From the NCBI GenBank assembly GCA_002842875.1, contig PHEF01000032.1:1-39379 (forward strand): DNA of 39,379 bases. The letters run 5' to 3'. Of this stretch, positions 1 to 7,962 are shown one piece after another (within the stretch, counting starts at the first letter, position 1; each line of letters opens with the position of its first letter). The notes beneath the pieces are model-generated. The model made no database searches. It was not told where the DNA came from and saw only the letters and a program-made list of their open reading frames with translations. A program made the translations under genes and the position numbers. Source of the stretch: Alphaproteobacteria bacterium HGW-Alphaproteobacteria-3. Its GTDB lineage: Bacteria; Pseudomonadota; Alphaproteobacteria; Parvibaculales; Parvibaculaceae.

Positions 1-746
1 AGTCGGTCGAGATGGTCTTCCTGCCGCGCCATGGCCGCGGCCATCCGCATTCGCCGACCTCCATCAACTACCGCGCCAATATCGACGCGATGAAGCGCGT
101 GGGCGTCACCGATATCATCTCGGTGTCCGCCGTCGGCTCGCTGAAGGAAGAGCTGCCGCCCGGCTCCTTCGTCATCGTCGACCAGTTCATCGACCGCACC
201 ATTGCGCGCGAGAAAAGCTTCTTCGGCGAGGGTTTCGTCGCCCATGTGTCGATGGCGCATCCCGTTTGCCCGCGTCTCGGCGATCATCTCGAAGCGGCCT
301 GCAAGGCGAACGAGATCGCCTATACGCGCGGCGGCACCTATCTTGTCATGGAAGGCCCGCAATTCTCGACGCTCGCCGAGAGCAATCTCTACCGCTCCTG
401 GGGCTGCTCGGTCATCGGCATGACCAACATGCCGGAGGCAAAGCTCGCCCGCGAGGCGGAGATCTGCTACGCGACCGTCGCCATGGTCACCGACTACGAC
501 TGCTGGCATCCGGAGCATGCCCATGTCGAGGTCGCCGATGTCGTGCGCGTGCTCGAAGAAAACGCAGGCCATGCCCGCGCCATGATCCGCGCCGTCGCGG
601 AAAGCTTCGGGCCGGAGCGCGAGCCGTCCCCGCAAGGGCTCGACCGCGTGCTCGACACCGCGCTCATCACCGCGCCGGCAAAGCGTGCGCCGGAACTCGT
701 GCGAAAGCTCGATGCCGTCGCCGGCCGCGTGCTTCACGCTTCCTGA
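1..746 (+). CDS. mtnP: S-methyl-5'-thioadenosine phosphorylase, 5' end missing
   Basis: The open frame already runs at base 3, so the N-terminus lies outside the window; about 248 residues remain of a family usually near 290. The enzyme cleaves methylthioadenosine with phosphate to adenine and methylthioribose-1-phosphate. Visible family marks are [10 protein letters not shown] followed by INYRANI near the left edge, MEGPQFST (substrate site) and [19 protein letters not shown], then the VTDYDCWH block. The ATG at 12 is internal, not the start. The next two genes use its two products: apt recycles adenine and mtnA isomerises methylthioribose-1-phosphate. Spacing to apt is 14 bases, so they are probably co-transcribed. 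Function is assigned by family motifs; a plain purine nucleoside phosphorylase is less likely given the mtnA neighbour. Confidence 0.92.
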   Translation, partial: SVEMVFLPRHGRGHPHSPTSINYRANIDAMKRVGVTDIISVSAVGSLKEELPPGSFVIVDQFIDRTIAREKSFFGEGFVAHVSMAHPVCPRLGDHLEAACKANEIAYTRGGTYLVMEGPQFSTLAESNLYRSWGCSVIGMTNMPEAKLAREAEICYATVAMVTDYDCWHPEHAHVEVADVVRVLEENAGHARAMIRAVAESFGPEREPSPQGLDRVLDTALITAPAKRAPELVRKLDAVAGRVLHAS

Positions 747-760
747 TCCCGAGGAACAAA

Positions 761-1288
761 ATGGACATCAAGGAATATATCCGCACCATCCCGGACTATC
801 CGAAAAGCGGCATCCAGTTCCGCGATATCACCACGCTGCTTGCCGATGCGGAGGGGTTTCGCGGCGCGGTCGATGCGATGGTGAAGCTGCATGCGGGCGC
901 GAAGTTCGACGCGGTGGCGGGCATCGAGGCGCGTGGCTTCATTCTCGGCGGCGCGATCGCGCATCAGCTCGGCCTCGGCTTCATTCCCGTGCGCAAGAAG
1001 GGCAAGCTGCCTTCCGCCGTGATCGGTCAGGAATACGACCTTGAATACGGCACCGACACGGTCGAAATCCATATCGACGCCGTGAAGGAGGGCGAGAAGG
1101 TGCTCCTGATCGACGATCTCATCGCCACGGGTGGCACGGCGGAAGCGGCCGTGAAGCTCATCGCGCGCGCCGGCGGCAACGTCACGGCATCGAGCTTCGT
1201 CATCGAACTGCCGGAACTCGGCGGCCGCCAGCGTCTCGAGGCGCTCGACATCGAAGTGCTTTCGCTCTGTTCCTTCGAAGGCCACTGA
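761..1288 (+). CDS. apt: adenine phosphoribosyltransferase
   Basis: A 175-residue cytoplasmic enzyme, normal length for Apt, that joins adenine to PRPP to give AMP. The N-terminal [16 protein letters not shown] is the typical Apt hood region, [10 protein letters not shown] lies in the core, and [16 protein letters not shown] near residues 120-135 is the PRPP-binding loop with its two acidic residues. The ATG at 761 has a GAGGAA Shine-Dalgarno sequence just upstream. It lies between MTA phosphorylase, which releases adenine, and mtnA, so its local role is probably to recover adenine from the methionine salvage cycle. No oddities. Confidence 0.97.
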   Translation: MDIKEYIRTIPDYPKSGIQFRDITTLLADAEGFRGAVDAMVKLHAGAKFDAVAGIEARGFILGGAIAHQLGLGFIPVRKKGKLPSAVIGQEYDLEYGTDTVEIHIDAVKEGEKVLLIDDLIATGGTAEAAVKLIARAGGNVTASSFVIELPELGGRQRLEALDIEVLSLCSFEGH

Positions 1289-1313
1289 CCCCAAACGCCG
1301 CAAAGGAGGGGCC

Positions 1314-2411
1314 ATGAAAATCGACGGCACGCATTACCGCACGATCCGGGTGGCCGATGACGGCTGGTCGGTCGAGATCATCGACCAGACGCGCCTGCCG
1401 CATGAATTCGTCACCGCCTCGCTGCGAAGCGCTGAGGATGCCGCGCGTGCGATCAAGGAGATGCAGGTGCGCGGCGCGCCGCTGATCGGCGCCACTGCGG
1501 CTTACGGTCTCTCGATGGCGCTTCGCGAGGATCCTTCCGACGAGAACCTCGACAAGACTTACGACATGCTGCTCGCGACGCGGCCGACGGCGGTCAATCT
1601 CAAGTGGTCGCTCGATGCGATGCGCGAGGCGGTCGGCAAGGTCGGCCACAATGCGCGCGTCGAGGCGGCCTACAGGGAAGCCGCGCGCCTCTGCGACGAG
1701 GATGTCGAAACCTGCCGCCGCATCGGCGAGAACGGACTGCGCATCGTCCGGGGCATCGCCGAGGCAAAGCCCGGCCAGACCGTCAACATCCTCACCCATT
1801 GCAATGCGGGCTGGCTCGCCTGCGTCGATTGGGGAACGGCGCTCGCGCCCATCTACATGGCGCATGATGCGGGGCTGCCCGTTCATGTCTGGGTGGACGA
1901 AACGCGGCCGCGCAACCAGGGCGCCTCGCTCACCGCCTTCGAACTCGGCCGTCACGGCGTGCCGCACACCATCGTGCCGGACAATGCGGGCGGCCATCTG
2001 ATGCAGCACGGACTTGTCGATATGTGCATCGTCGGCACCGACCGCACGACGTCCACAGGCGACGTCGCGAACAAGATTGGCACCTATCTGAAGGCGCTCG
2101 CGGCGGAGGCGAACGACGTGCCCTTCTATGTCGCGCTGCCGCACACGACCATCGACTGGACGCTGACCGACGGCGTGCGCGACATCGAGATCGAGGAGCG
2201 TTCGGCGCGCGAGGTCACGCATATGACGGGCCGCACGGAAGAGGGCGAGATCGTCACCGTCGAAATTTCCGCGCCCGGCAGCGCCGCCGCGAATTACGGC
2301 TTCGACGTCACGCCGTCGCGCTACATCACCGGCCTCATCACCGAGCGCGGCGTCTGCCCGGCAAGCCGCGAGGGGCTGCTGTCGCTTTATCCGGAGAGGA
2401 AAGACGGATAA
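1314..2411 (+). CDS. mtnA: methylthioribose-1-phosphate isomerase
   Basis: A 365-residue aldose-ketose isomerase of the eIF2B-like MtnA family, converting 5-methylthioribose-1-phosphate to the ribulose form in methionine salvage. Visible blocks are [26 protein letters not shown] with the catalytic Cys, and [20 protein letters not shown] with the catalytic Asp. The family usually reads GADRIAANGD in that last block, so this is a mild variant. Start ATG 1314 follows a strong AAAGGAGGGG site, 25 bases after apt. Later salvage genes (mtnB, C, D) are not in the window. Confidence 0.97.
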   Translation: MKIDGTHYRTIRVADDGWSVEIIDQTRLPHEFVTASLRSAEDAARAIKEMQVRGAPLIGATAAYGLSMALREDPSDENLDKTYDMLLATRPTAVNLKWSLDAMREAVGKVGHNARVEAAYREAARLCDEDVETCRRIGENGLRIVRGIAEAKPGQTVNILTHCNAGWLACVDWGTALAPIYMAHDAGLPVHVWVDETRPRNQGASLTAFELGRHGVPHTIVPDNAGGHLMQHGLVDMCIVGTDRTTSTGDVANKIGTYLKALAAEANDVPFYVALPHTTIDWTLTDGVRDIEIEERSAREVTHMTGRTEEGEIVTVEISAPGSAAANYGFDVTPSRYITGLITERGVCPASREGLLSLYPERKDG

Positions 2412-2426
2412 CGCCCACCCAAAGTC

Positions 2427-2564
2427 GTCATTGCCGGGCTTGACCCGGCAATCCAGAAGCCGCGAAGCGGCGTCTATCTTCGCAAGGACTCTTCGGCGTC
2501 GGCAGTGCCTGGAAAAGGCGCTCCGTTCCTCGTCCTGGACCCCCGGGTCAAGCCCGGGGGTGAC
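2427..2564. repeat. composite palindromic intergenic repeat, copy 1
   Basis: The element is bounded by GTCA and TGAC. It opens with a 9-bp stem (ATTGCCGGG, loop CTTGA, CCCGGCAAT) and closes with a second palindrome around CCCCCGGGTCAAGCCCGGGGG. Between them is about 75 bases shared with the copy at 3227-3380. The two copies flank the glutathione peroxidase gene in the same orientation. Palindromes of this kind are common between genes in alphaproteobacteria. It may also act as a transcription terminator for mtnA and gpx, which converge here, but there is no U-tract. Confidence 0.8.
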
Positions 2565-2599
2565 GTGAAGAGGGGAGGGTGGAAAGAAACCGGGAAGCG

Positions 2600-3097
2600 C
2601 TACTCCCCCAACGCCTTCTTCAGCGCGCGCTCCACCTTCGCCGAGCCCGGCGTGGTCGTGCTTGCGAACCAGTCCACCAGCTTCCCGTCGCGGCCGATCA
2701 CATATTTGTAGAAGTTCCAGCGCGGTTTCGAGAGCAGGCCTCCTTGCGCGCCCAGCCACTTGAACAGCGGGTGTGCGCCCGCGCCCGTCACATGCACCTT
2801 CTCCGTCAGCGGAAAGTCGATGCCGAAATTGATCTCGCAGAAATTCGCGATCTCCGCCGCGTTGCCCGGCTCCTGGTTCGCGAAATCGTTGGACGGCACG
2901 CCGAGCACCACGAGGCCCTCATCGGCATATTTCCGCCAGATCGCTTCGAGCTCCTTGTATTGCGGGGTGAAGCCGCATTTCGACGCCGTGTTGACGATCA
3001 GCAGCGGCCGCCCGGCAAAATCCGAAAGCGGCATCGGCTCGCCCTTCAGGCTCGTGAAGGCGAAGTCCCAGGCGGTCGTTTCGTTGTCTTCGCTCAT
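2600..3097 (-). CDS. glutathione peroxidase-family thiol peroxidase
   Basis: A 165-residue thioredoxin-fold peroxidase that reduces hydroperoxides. The catalytic tetrad is complete: Cys41 in NTASKCGFTPQ, Gln75 in NQEPG, and Trp127-Asn128 in WNFYKY. The usual FPCNQF block is changed to VPSNDF, losing one Cys. Cys87 in ANFCEINFG is at the position of the resolving cysteine of thioredoxin-dependent members, so thioredoxin rather than glutathione is the likelier reductant (inference). There is no signal peptide, so it should be cytoplasmic. The ATG has a GGAGCG site. The gene stands alone between two copies of an intergenic repeat; its upstream region contains a 14-base perfect palindrome at 3196-3209. 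Confidence 0.95.
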   Translation of the reverse strand: MSEDNETTAWDFAFTSLKGEPMPLSDFAGRPLLIVNTASKCGFTPQYKELEAIWRKYADEGLVVLGVPSNDFANQEPGNAAEIANFCEINFGIDFPLTEKVHVTGAGAHPLFKWLGAQGGLLSKPRWNFYKYVIGRDGKLVDWFASTTTPGSAKVERALKKALGE

Positions 3098-3195
3098 GGC
3101 TCGCTCCGATTGGATGACTCTTGTTGAGATGGCGAAGGTGCAATGGAAGCCGGATATGTATGAACAGCGGAATCAAATAATGGAAGTGCCCGTCA

Positions 3196-3209
3196 GGCGC
3201 ATATGCGCC
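3196..3209. promoter_or_regulatory. 14-base perfect palindrome upstream of the peroxidase gene
   Basis: GGCGCATATGCGCC is a perfect palindrome about 100 bases upstream of the peroxidase start. It could bind a dimeric regulator or simply form a small hairpin. No second copy was seen, and the regulator is unknown. Confidence 0.3.
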
Positions 3210-3226
3210 GTCCATTCCCCCATATC

Positions 3227-3380
3227 GTCATTGCCGGGCCCTCCTTAATAATCAAGGAGGCCGGCAATCCAGAAGCCGCCGAAGGCGGCGTCTCTCTTCG
3301 CAAAGACTCCTCAGCGTCGGCAGGGCTTGGAAAAGGTTTCGTTCCTCATCCTGGACCCCCGGGTCAAGCCCGGGGGTGAC
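3227..3380. repeat. composite palindromic intergenic repeat, copy 2 with extended stem
   Basis: It has the same ends and centre as the copy at 2427-2564, but the loop of the first hairpin contains an extra 7-bp stem: CCTCCTT, loop AATAATC, AAGGAGG, inside ATTGCCGG...CCGGCAAT. The element takes up half of the 307-base gap between the peroxidase start (3097) and the dienelactone hydrolase stop (3405). The rest of that gap is the upstream region of the peroxidase gene, where no coding sequence was seen. Confidence 0.8.
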
Positions 3381-3404
3381 AGGGTAGGGAAAAGTCTGAA
3401 GTCT

Positions 3405-4082
3405 TCACGCCCCCTCGAACAGCGCCAGCGTCCGCTTCAGCGCGAGTTCCGCCGCCGCCTTGTCGTAATTGTTGCGGCGGTCGGAATTGAAGCCGTGGTC
3501 GGCGTCGTAGACATAGACCTTCACTTCCGGATGCGCCGCTTCGATCGCGCGCACGTCTTCCAGCGGGATGCCCTTGTCCTTTTCGCCGAAGTGGAAAATC
3601 GTCGGGCATTTCGGGCTTTCATCGATGAACTGCTTGATCGCGCCGCCGTAATAGCAGGACGCCGCGTCGAGCCCGTTTGCACGGGTCGCGGCCACCCAGG
3701 CGACCGTGCCGCCATAGCAATAGCCGGTGATGAAGACCTTTTCGTTGCCGTCGGCGCGCAGCTTGTCGATGCACATCTGTGCGTCGAGCACCGTGTTCTC
3801 GTAAGGGTTGCCGGCGCGCAACGCCAGCGATGCCTGAATGTCTTCCTGGGAGTAGGTCGCCTGGAAGTCCTTCACCTGCCGGTCGTAAAGCTGCGGCGAG
3901 AGCACGTCATAGCCGCGTTCGGCATAGCCGTCGCAGAGATCCTTGATATGCGCGGTGACGCCGAAGATTTCCATGATCAGCACAAGGCCGCCTTTGCGCG
4001 TGCCTTCCGCCTTGACGTGGTAGCAGAGGATGCCGGCGCCGTCGCCGCTCTTCAGCGTGATTTCCTTGCCCTTGCGTGCCAT
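3405..4082 (-). CDS. dienelactone hydrolase family protein
   Basis: A 225-residue alpha/beta hydrolase of the DLH family with a Cys-Asp-His triad: Cys122 in GYCYGG, Asp169 in HFGEKDKGIP, His196 in DADHGFN. Glu38 in MEIFG matches the glutamate that holds the nucleophile in the resting state. Members open lactone rings, such as dienelactone in chlorocatechol breakdown, but most genomic copies have unknown substrates, and no other aromatic-degradation genes are here. No signal peptide. It lies 19 bases downstream of the MaoC pair on the same strand and is probably co-transcribed with it. The ATG is preceded by GAGGGA. Confidence 0.93.
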   Translation of the reverse strand: MARKGKEITLKSGDGAGILCYHVKAEGTRKGGLVLIMEIFGVTAHIKDLCDGYAERGYDVLSPQLYDRQVKDFQATYSQEDIQASLALRAGNPYENTVLDAQMCIDKLRADGNEKVFITGYCYGGTVAWVAATRANGLDAASCYYGGAIKQFIDESPKCPTIFHFGEKDKGIPLEDVRAIEAAHPEVKVYVYDADHGFNSDRRNNYDKAAAELALKRTLALFEGA

Positions 4083-4101
4083 CCCGTTTTTCCCTCTTTG
4101 T

Positions 4102-4587
4102 CTACTCGCCTCGCGGATGCCTCCGCTGGATCAGCCCCTGGCCGATGAAGCTCAGCACGGTTTCGCCGTTCTGGTTCACGCCGTTATTGCGGCTCCGGAT
4201 GATGCCCCATTGCGGCCGCGATTTCATTTCGATTTTCTCGATCACCGTTGACGAGTATGTGATCGTATCGCCCGCGCGCACAGGGGCTGGCCATTTCATG
4301 TCGAGAAAGCCGGGGGAGGGGCCGCCTGCCGGTGGTTTGCGTCCGTCGGCATCGAGTGGTTCCTCGCGGCCCTGCCGTGAGGCGATCATCAGCTTCATCC
4401 ATGTCGCCGTCGTGTGCCAGCCGCTTGCGGTCAACGTGCCGAAGGGACCGTGTTTCGCCGCTTCCGGATCGGTATGAAAATACTGCGGGTCGTATTTCTT
4501 CGCGAAGGCGACGATCTCTTCCGCCGTGAACGTGTGGCTGCCCAGTTCCATGCGGCTGCCGATCTCGATGTCTTCGAACCAGGGCAT
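4102..4587 (-). CDS. MaoC-like hot-dog dehydratase, second of a pair
   Basis: A 161-residue MaoC/(R)-hydratase fold protein. The substrate-binding stretch DPQYFHTDPEAA is the usual position of the catalytic Asp/His in (R)-specific enoyl-CoA hydratases. This is followed by TASGWHTTATWMKLM and the late RSRNNGVNQNGETVLSF block typical of the family. Probable substrate is an acyl-CoA; the exact one cannot be read. Its Shine-Dalgarno sequence (GGAGAG) overlaps the end of the upstream MaoC gene, with 3 bases between the reading frames, so the two are co-transcribed and may form a heterodimer (inference). Confidence 0.88.
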   Translation of the reverse strand: MPWFEDIEIGSRMELGSHTFTAEEIVAFAKKYDPQYFHTDPEAAKHGPFGTLTASGWHTTATWMKLMIASRQGREEPLDADGRKPPAGGPSPGFLDMKWPAPVRAGDTITYSSTVIEKIEMKSRPQWGIIRSRNNGVNQNGETVLSFIGQGLIQRRHPRGE

Positions 4588-4590
4588 CGT

Positions 4591-5064
4591 TCAGCTCTCC
4601 GCCTCCGCGCCGGGGTGACGGCGGCCATACATGGCCCAGCCTTCCATGGTCATCACGATTTCGTCCTTCTGGTTCAGCACCTCGGTGCGGAACTTCGTGA
4701 GGCCCATTTCCGGACGGCTCTTCGAGGCGCGCCGCTCCACGCATGTCCTCCGTAGGCGGAGGACATCGTCCACATAAACGGGCTTCTTCCAGCGCACCTC
4801 GTCCACGCCCGGCGCGCCCAGCAAGGCGCTTTCGAGAATGTAACCGTCGCACATCATCCGCATTGCCATGGCGCAGGAGTGCCAGCCGCTCGCGCAGAGC
4901 CCGCCGAGGATCGACTGCTTCGCCGCCTCCTCGTCGAGATGGAAGGGTTGCGGGTCGAACTCGCTCGCGAATTCGAGGATTTCTTCCTTCGTCACGTGCT
5001 TGCGGCCGAATTCGACCGTTTCGCCGACGGGGAAATCCTCCCAGAAATATTTCGGTTCGATCAT
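4591..5064 (-). CDS. MaoC-like hot-dog dehydratase, first of a pair
   Basis: A 157-residue MaoC-family protein paralogous to its downstream partner: FDPQPFHLDEEAA matches DPQYFHTDPEAA there, CASGWHSCAMAMRMM matches TASGWHTTATWMKLM, and both end with GRRHPGAE/QRRHPRGE-like tails. The ATG at 5064 was chosen over an upstream in-frame start at 5205, because the extra 47 residues would be translated from an intergenic palindromic repeat. MIEPKYFWEDFPVG is the usual beginning of these proteins. It probably hydrates or dehydrates an acyl-CoA in the cytoplasm. The operon order is MaoC, MaoC, dienelactone hydrolase-like. Confidence 0.88.
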   Translation of the reverse strand: MIEPKYFWEDFPVGETVEFGRKHVTKEEILEFASEFDPQPFHLDEEAAKQSILGGLCASGWHSCAMAMRMMCDGYILESALLGAPGVDEVRWKKPVYVDDVLRLRRTCVERRASKSRPEMGLTKFRTEVLNQKDEIVMTMEGWAMYGRRHPGAEAES

Positions 5065-5103
5065 GCGCCGGGTCCGGTTTTTTGCTCTGTATACAAATGA
5101 ATT

Positions 5104-5189
5104 GTCATGCCCGGACCTGATCCGGGCATCCAGGGGCCGGTGGCTCCGTGCGGGCGGCCCTGGATTGCCGGGGCAAGCCCGGCAATGAC
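5104..5189. repeat. palindromic intergenic repeat, shorter form
   Basis: This is bounded by GTCAT and ATGAC. Two hairpins (CCCGG...CCGGG and TTGCCGGGGCAAGCCCGGCAA) enclose a longer stem ATCCAGGG...CCCTGGAT, so the whole element can fold as one branched structure. It is related to the repeats at 2427 and 3227 by its ends and first stem. It lies in the 337-base gap between the MaoC gene (start 5064) and the ychF stop (5402). That gap also holds the element at 5288-5344; the remainder shows nothing recognisable. Confidence 0.75.
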
Positions 5190-5287
5190 GAAAAAGGGGG
5201 GACAATTTTTATTCATCTTTCGTTCCCGTCCGCCGTTCGCCGCCAAACCGGGGATTGATTTTCTTCGTCGCGGCCGGCGAGCTCCAT

Positions 5288-5344
5288 GTGACGTTTCGGT
5301 GACATTTCGATGACAGTCGCCGCGCTTTATCCCCGTTTTCGTTC
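5288..5344 (-). promoter_or_regulatory. 57-bp element with 11-bp-phased GTCAY repeats (Pho-box-like), copy A
   Basis: On the minus strand it reads GGGGATAAA, eight variable bases, then ACTGTCATCGAAATGTCAC, CGAAA and CGTCAC. GTCAY thus occurs three times at an 11-base period. A second copy in the opposite orientation lies at 19782-19838, 48 of 57 bases identical by hand alignment. The phased repeats resemble PhoB boxes (CTGTCAT direct repeats, 11 bp apart). This copy faces the MaoC gene, about 220 bases upstream of its start. Whether PhoB binds is unknown; a dispersed repeat is equally possible. Confidence 0.45.
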
Positions 5345-5401
5345 CCGGGAGGAACTTGTCCCCATCCACCGGAACCTGTGTCGTGATGGTCCCCATGTTC
5401 C

Positions 5402-6511
5402 TCAATTCGCGAAGCGGAAATGCATCACATCGCCGTCATGAACCACGTAGTCCTTGCCCTCGAGGCGCATCTTGCCTGCGTCTTTCGCGCCCTGTTCTCC
5501 GCCCAGCGATATGTAGTCGTCATAGGAGATCGTCTCTGCACGGATGAAACCTTTTTCGAAGTCCGTGTGGATGACGCCTGCGGCGGCGGGCGCGCGCGTG
5601 CCGCGCGTGATCGTCCATGCGCGCGTTTCCTTCGGTCCCACCGTGAAATAGGTGATGAGGTCGAGCAGCGTGTAGCCGACGCGGATGAGGCGCGACAGTC
5701 CGGGCTCGTGGAGACCCAGCGTTTCGAGATATTCGTCGCGGTCGGCCGGCGGCAATTGCGCCAGTTCCTCCTCGATGCGCGCGGAGATCACGACCCATTG
5801 CGCGCCTTCGGCCTTCGCCTTTTCTTCGACGAGCTTCGAATACTCGTTACCCGTCGCGGCGGAAGCCTCGTCCACGTTGCAGACATAGAGCACGGGCTTC
5901 GAGGTGAGGAGGTTCAGGCCTTCCCACGCCTTCATGTCGTCGTCGGCGATCTTGTTTTCGGTGGTCGCGATGCGGGCGGGCTTTCCTTCGCGCAGATAGG
6001 CGAGCGCGATGTTCATCAGCTCGACCTGCTGCTTTGCATCCTTGTCGCCGCCCTTTGCCTTCTTCTCGTTCGCGACGACGCGTTTTTCGAGGCTGTCGAG
6101 ATCGGCAAGCATCAGCTCCGTCTCGACGATTTCGGCGTCGGCCAGCGGATCGATGCGGTTCTCGACATGGGTGATGTCGTCATCGACAAAGCAGCGCAGC
6201 ACATAGGCGACCGCGTCCACCTCGCGAATGTTCGCAAGGAACTGGTTGCCAAGGCCTTCGCCTTTCGATGCGCCCTTCACGAGGCCGGCTATGTCGACGA
6301 AGGTGAGCCGTGTCGGAATGATTTCCTTGCTCTTCGCGACGCTGCAGAGCTTGTCGAGGCGCGGGTCGGGTACTGCCACCTCGCCGACATTCGGTTCGAT
6401 GGTGCAGAAGGGATAGTTCGCGGCCTGCGCGCTCGCCGTCTGCGTCAGCGCGTTGAAAAGCGTGGACTTGCCGACATTGGGCAGTCCAACGATGCCGCAT
6501 TTGAAACCCAT
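5402..6511 (-). CDS. ychF: redox-regulated ATPase/GTPase YchF (OLA1 family)
   Basis: A 369-residue Obg-related P-loop protein. The Walker A motif GLPNVGKST is at 9-17, followed by the DIAGLVKGASKGEGLGNQFL block. LYVCNVDE takes the place of the NKxD motif, the change that makes YchF prefer ATP. A coiled-coil insert (LEKRVVANEKKAKGGDKDAK) and a C-terminal TGS domain ending in DYVVHDGDVMHFRFAN complete the usual layout. It associates with ribosomes and acts in stress responses. It follows pth by three bases on the same strand, as in many proteobacteria. The ATG has a GGAGAG site. Confidence 0.97.
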   Translation of the reverse strand: MGFKCGIVGLPNVGKSTLFNALTQTASAQAANYPFCTIEPNVGEVAVPDPRLDKLCSVAKSKEIIPTRLTFVDIAGLVKGASKGEGLGNQFLANIREVDAVAYVLRCFVDDDITHVENRIDPLADAEIVETELMLADLDSLEKRVVANEKKAKGGDKDAKQQVELMNIALAYLREGKPARIATTENKIADDDMKAWEGLNLLTSKPVLYVCNVDEASAATGNEYSKLVEEKAKAEGAQWVVISARIEEELAQLPPADRDEYLETLGLHEPGLSRLIRVGYTLLDLITYFTVGPKETRAWTITRGTRAPAAAGVIHTDFEKGFIRAETISYDDYISLGGEQGAKDAGKMRLEGKDYVVHDGDVMHFRFAN

Positions 6512-6514
6512 GAT

Positions 6515-7144
6515 CTAACTCTCTCCGTCGCTGTCTTTTGTCTTCTGGTCTTTTGTCTTCTGCGTTTTTTCCGGCTCGGGATTGAGGGCCAGATGCACCT
6601 TGTTCGCGAATGTCGCGTCCTTGCCCTCGGCGAGAAGAGAGGCTGCGTCGGCGATGGCGTCGAGCATGGGTCCTACCCATGCCGCATCCGCCTTCGCGAA
6701 GTCGCCGAGAACGTGGCTCATCACGCGTTCCTTGACGCCCGGATGGCCGATGCCGATCCGTACACGGCGGAAATCGGGGCCGATATGCGCGGCGATGGAG
6801 CGGATGCCGTTATGGCCTGCCGCGCCGCCGCCCGTCTTCATGCGTATCTTGCCGGCGTCGAGGTCGAGTTCGTCGTAGAAGACAACGATGTCTGCGGGCG
6901 TCAGCTTGTAGAAGCGCATCGCCTCGCCGACGGCGCGTCCGCTTTCGTTCATGTAGGTCGTGGGTTTCAGCACGATCGCCTTCTCGCCGCCAAGCGTGCC
7001 TTCGCAGACCAAACCTTGAAAGCGCGCGCGGGGTGGCGAAAAGGAATGGCGGCGAACGATCTCGTCCGCCGCCATGAATCCGACATTGTGCCTGTTCCGC
7101 GCGTATTTCTCGCCCGGATTTCCAAGACCGACGAGCAAGATCAT
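6515..7144 (-). CDS. pth: peptidyl-tRNA hydrolase
   Basis: A 209-residue enzyme that frees tRNA from peptidyl-tRNA dropped by ribosomes. [18 protein letters not shown] carries Asn9 and the catalytic His19, FYDELDLD the conserved Asp, and [12 protein letters not shown] the substrate groove. The C-terminal tail is low-complexity and contains QKTKD twice, from an exact 15-base tandem repeat at 6533-6562. The start has a very strong AAAGGAGG site. The gene is in the row prs, rplY, pth, ychF; rplY ends 26 bases upstream and ychF begins 3 bases downstream. Confidence 0.97.
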   Translation of the reverse strand: MILLVGLGNPGEKYARNRHNVGFMAADEIVRRHSFSPPRARFQGLVCEGTLGGEKAIVLKPTTYMNESGRAVGEAMRFYKLTPADIVVFYDELDLDAGKIRMKTGGGAAGHNGIRSIAAHIGPDFRRVRIGIGHPGVKERVMSHVLGDFAKADAAWVGPMLDAIADAASLLAEGKDATFANKVHLALNPEPEKTQKTKDQKTKDSDGES

Positions 7145-7170
7145 CGCCGCCTCCTTTCAGGCAGCGAGGG

Positions 7171-7809
7171 TCAATCTTCTTTTTCGGAAGACGACGCTTC
7201 GGCCTTTTCTCCCGCCTTGGCTTCGTTGTCGGCGGAGACGACGGCGGCCGGTGCCGCAATCGTCGCGATGGTGAAGTCGCGGTCCGTGATGGTCGGCGTC
7301 ACCTTCGCCGGCAGCTTCACCGCCGAGATGTGGATCGAGTCGCCCATCTCGAATCCCGTGAGATCGACATCGAGCTGCTCGGGGATCGCATCGGCCGGGC
7401 AGTTGAGTTCGACTTCGTGGCGCACAATGTTCAGCACACCGCCGGCCTTGATGCCGGGAGACGCTTCGTGGTTGTGGAAGTGCACAGGCACGTCCACCAC
7501 GATGGTTGCGTTCTTGCCGAGACGCAGGAAATCGACATGGATGATGAAGTCGCGTACCGGCTCGAATTGTACGTCGCGGGGAATGACGCGTTCCGTCTTG
7601 CCGCCAATTTCGACGTCGAGCACGTGGCTCATGAAGGTTCCGGTCTGATAGAGCGCGGTAATTTCCTTGTACCCGACATGGATGAGTTCGGGGGTCTTCT
7701 TCTCGCCATAGATCACGGCGGGGACGCGGCCTTCGCGGCGGAGCGAACGGACAGCCCCCTTGCTGCCTTTTTCGCGCGCCTCGGCCTTGAGCATCTGGGT
7801 CTCGGCCAT
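7171..7809 (-). CDS. rplY: 50S ribosomal protein L25/general stress protein Ctc
   Basis: A 212-residue long-form bL25: an N-terminal 5S rRNA-binding domain (LKAEAREKGSKGAVRSLRRE, then VPAVIYG) and a C-terminal TL5/Ctc beta domain. An acidic, lysine-rich tail ends in SSSEKED. The start at 7809 (MAETQMLKAE) was chosen over one at 7929, because family homology begins here and TTGGAGA precedes it. A hairpin with a T-run lies 16 bases upstream of this start and may attenuate transcription. L25 stabilises 5S rRNA in the large subunit. It is co-oriented with pth, and probably with prs upstream, from which a 153-base leader separates it. Confidence 0.96.
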   Translation of the reverse strand: MAETQMLKAEAREKGSKGAVRSLRREGRVPAVIYGEKKTPELIHVGYKEITALYQTGTFMSHVLDVEIGGKTERVIPRDVQFEPVRDFIIHVDFLRLGKNATIVVDVPVHFHNHEASPGIKAGGVLNIVRHEVELNCPADAIPEQLDVDLTGFEMGDSIHISAVKLPAKVTPTITDRDFTIATIAAPAAVVSADNEAKAGEKAEASSSEKED

Positions 7810-7824
7810 AGCAAATTCTCCAAT

Positions 7825-7846
7825 AAAAACGGGGCCTTGGAGGCCC
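7825..7846 (-). terminator. terminator-like hairpin in the rplY leader (possible attenuator)
   Basis: On the minus strand GGGCCT, loop CCA, AGGCCC is followed by CG and TTTTT, ending 16 bases before the rplY ATG. It could terminate transcripts from prs or from an rplY promoter. An upstream TGGAGG (plus strand CCTCCA, 7868-7873) can pair with the CCTCCA that forms the loop and half of the left arm, giving a simple antiterminator. Regulation is an inference; the hairpin and T-run are seen directly. Confidence 0.5.
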
Positions 7847-7962
7847 GCGTGCATAGCCCGCAAGTCTCCTCCAGGGGTGTGGAAGTGCGGGATCGCGCGC
7901 CTTATAGCGCCTGGAGCGCCAAAACTCAACCGGAGAGGGGAGAGGGCGGCAGGGGGAGGGGC

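Noticed and set aside
1200..2759. 519-codon minus-strand open frame
   Set aside because: Antisense to mtnA and the end of apt; Arg-rich shadow.
5065..5205. N-terminal extension of the upstream MaoC gene
   Set aside because: It would translate through the palindromic repeat; family homology begins at 5064.
5420..7648. 742-codon plus-strand open frame
   Set aside because: It runs antisense to ychF, pth and rplY, which have full family motifs; a high-GC shadow frame.
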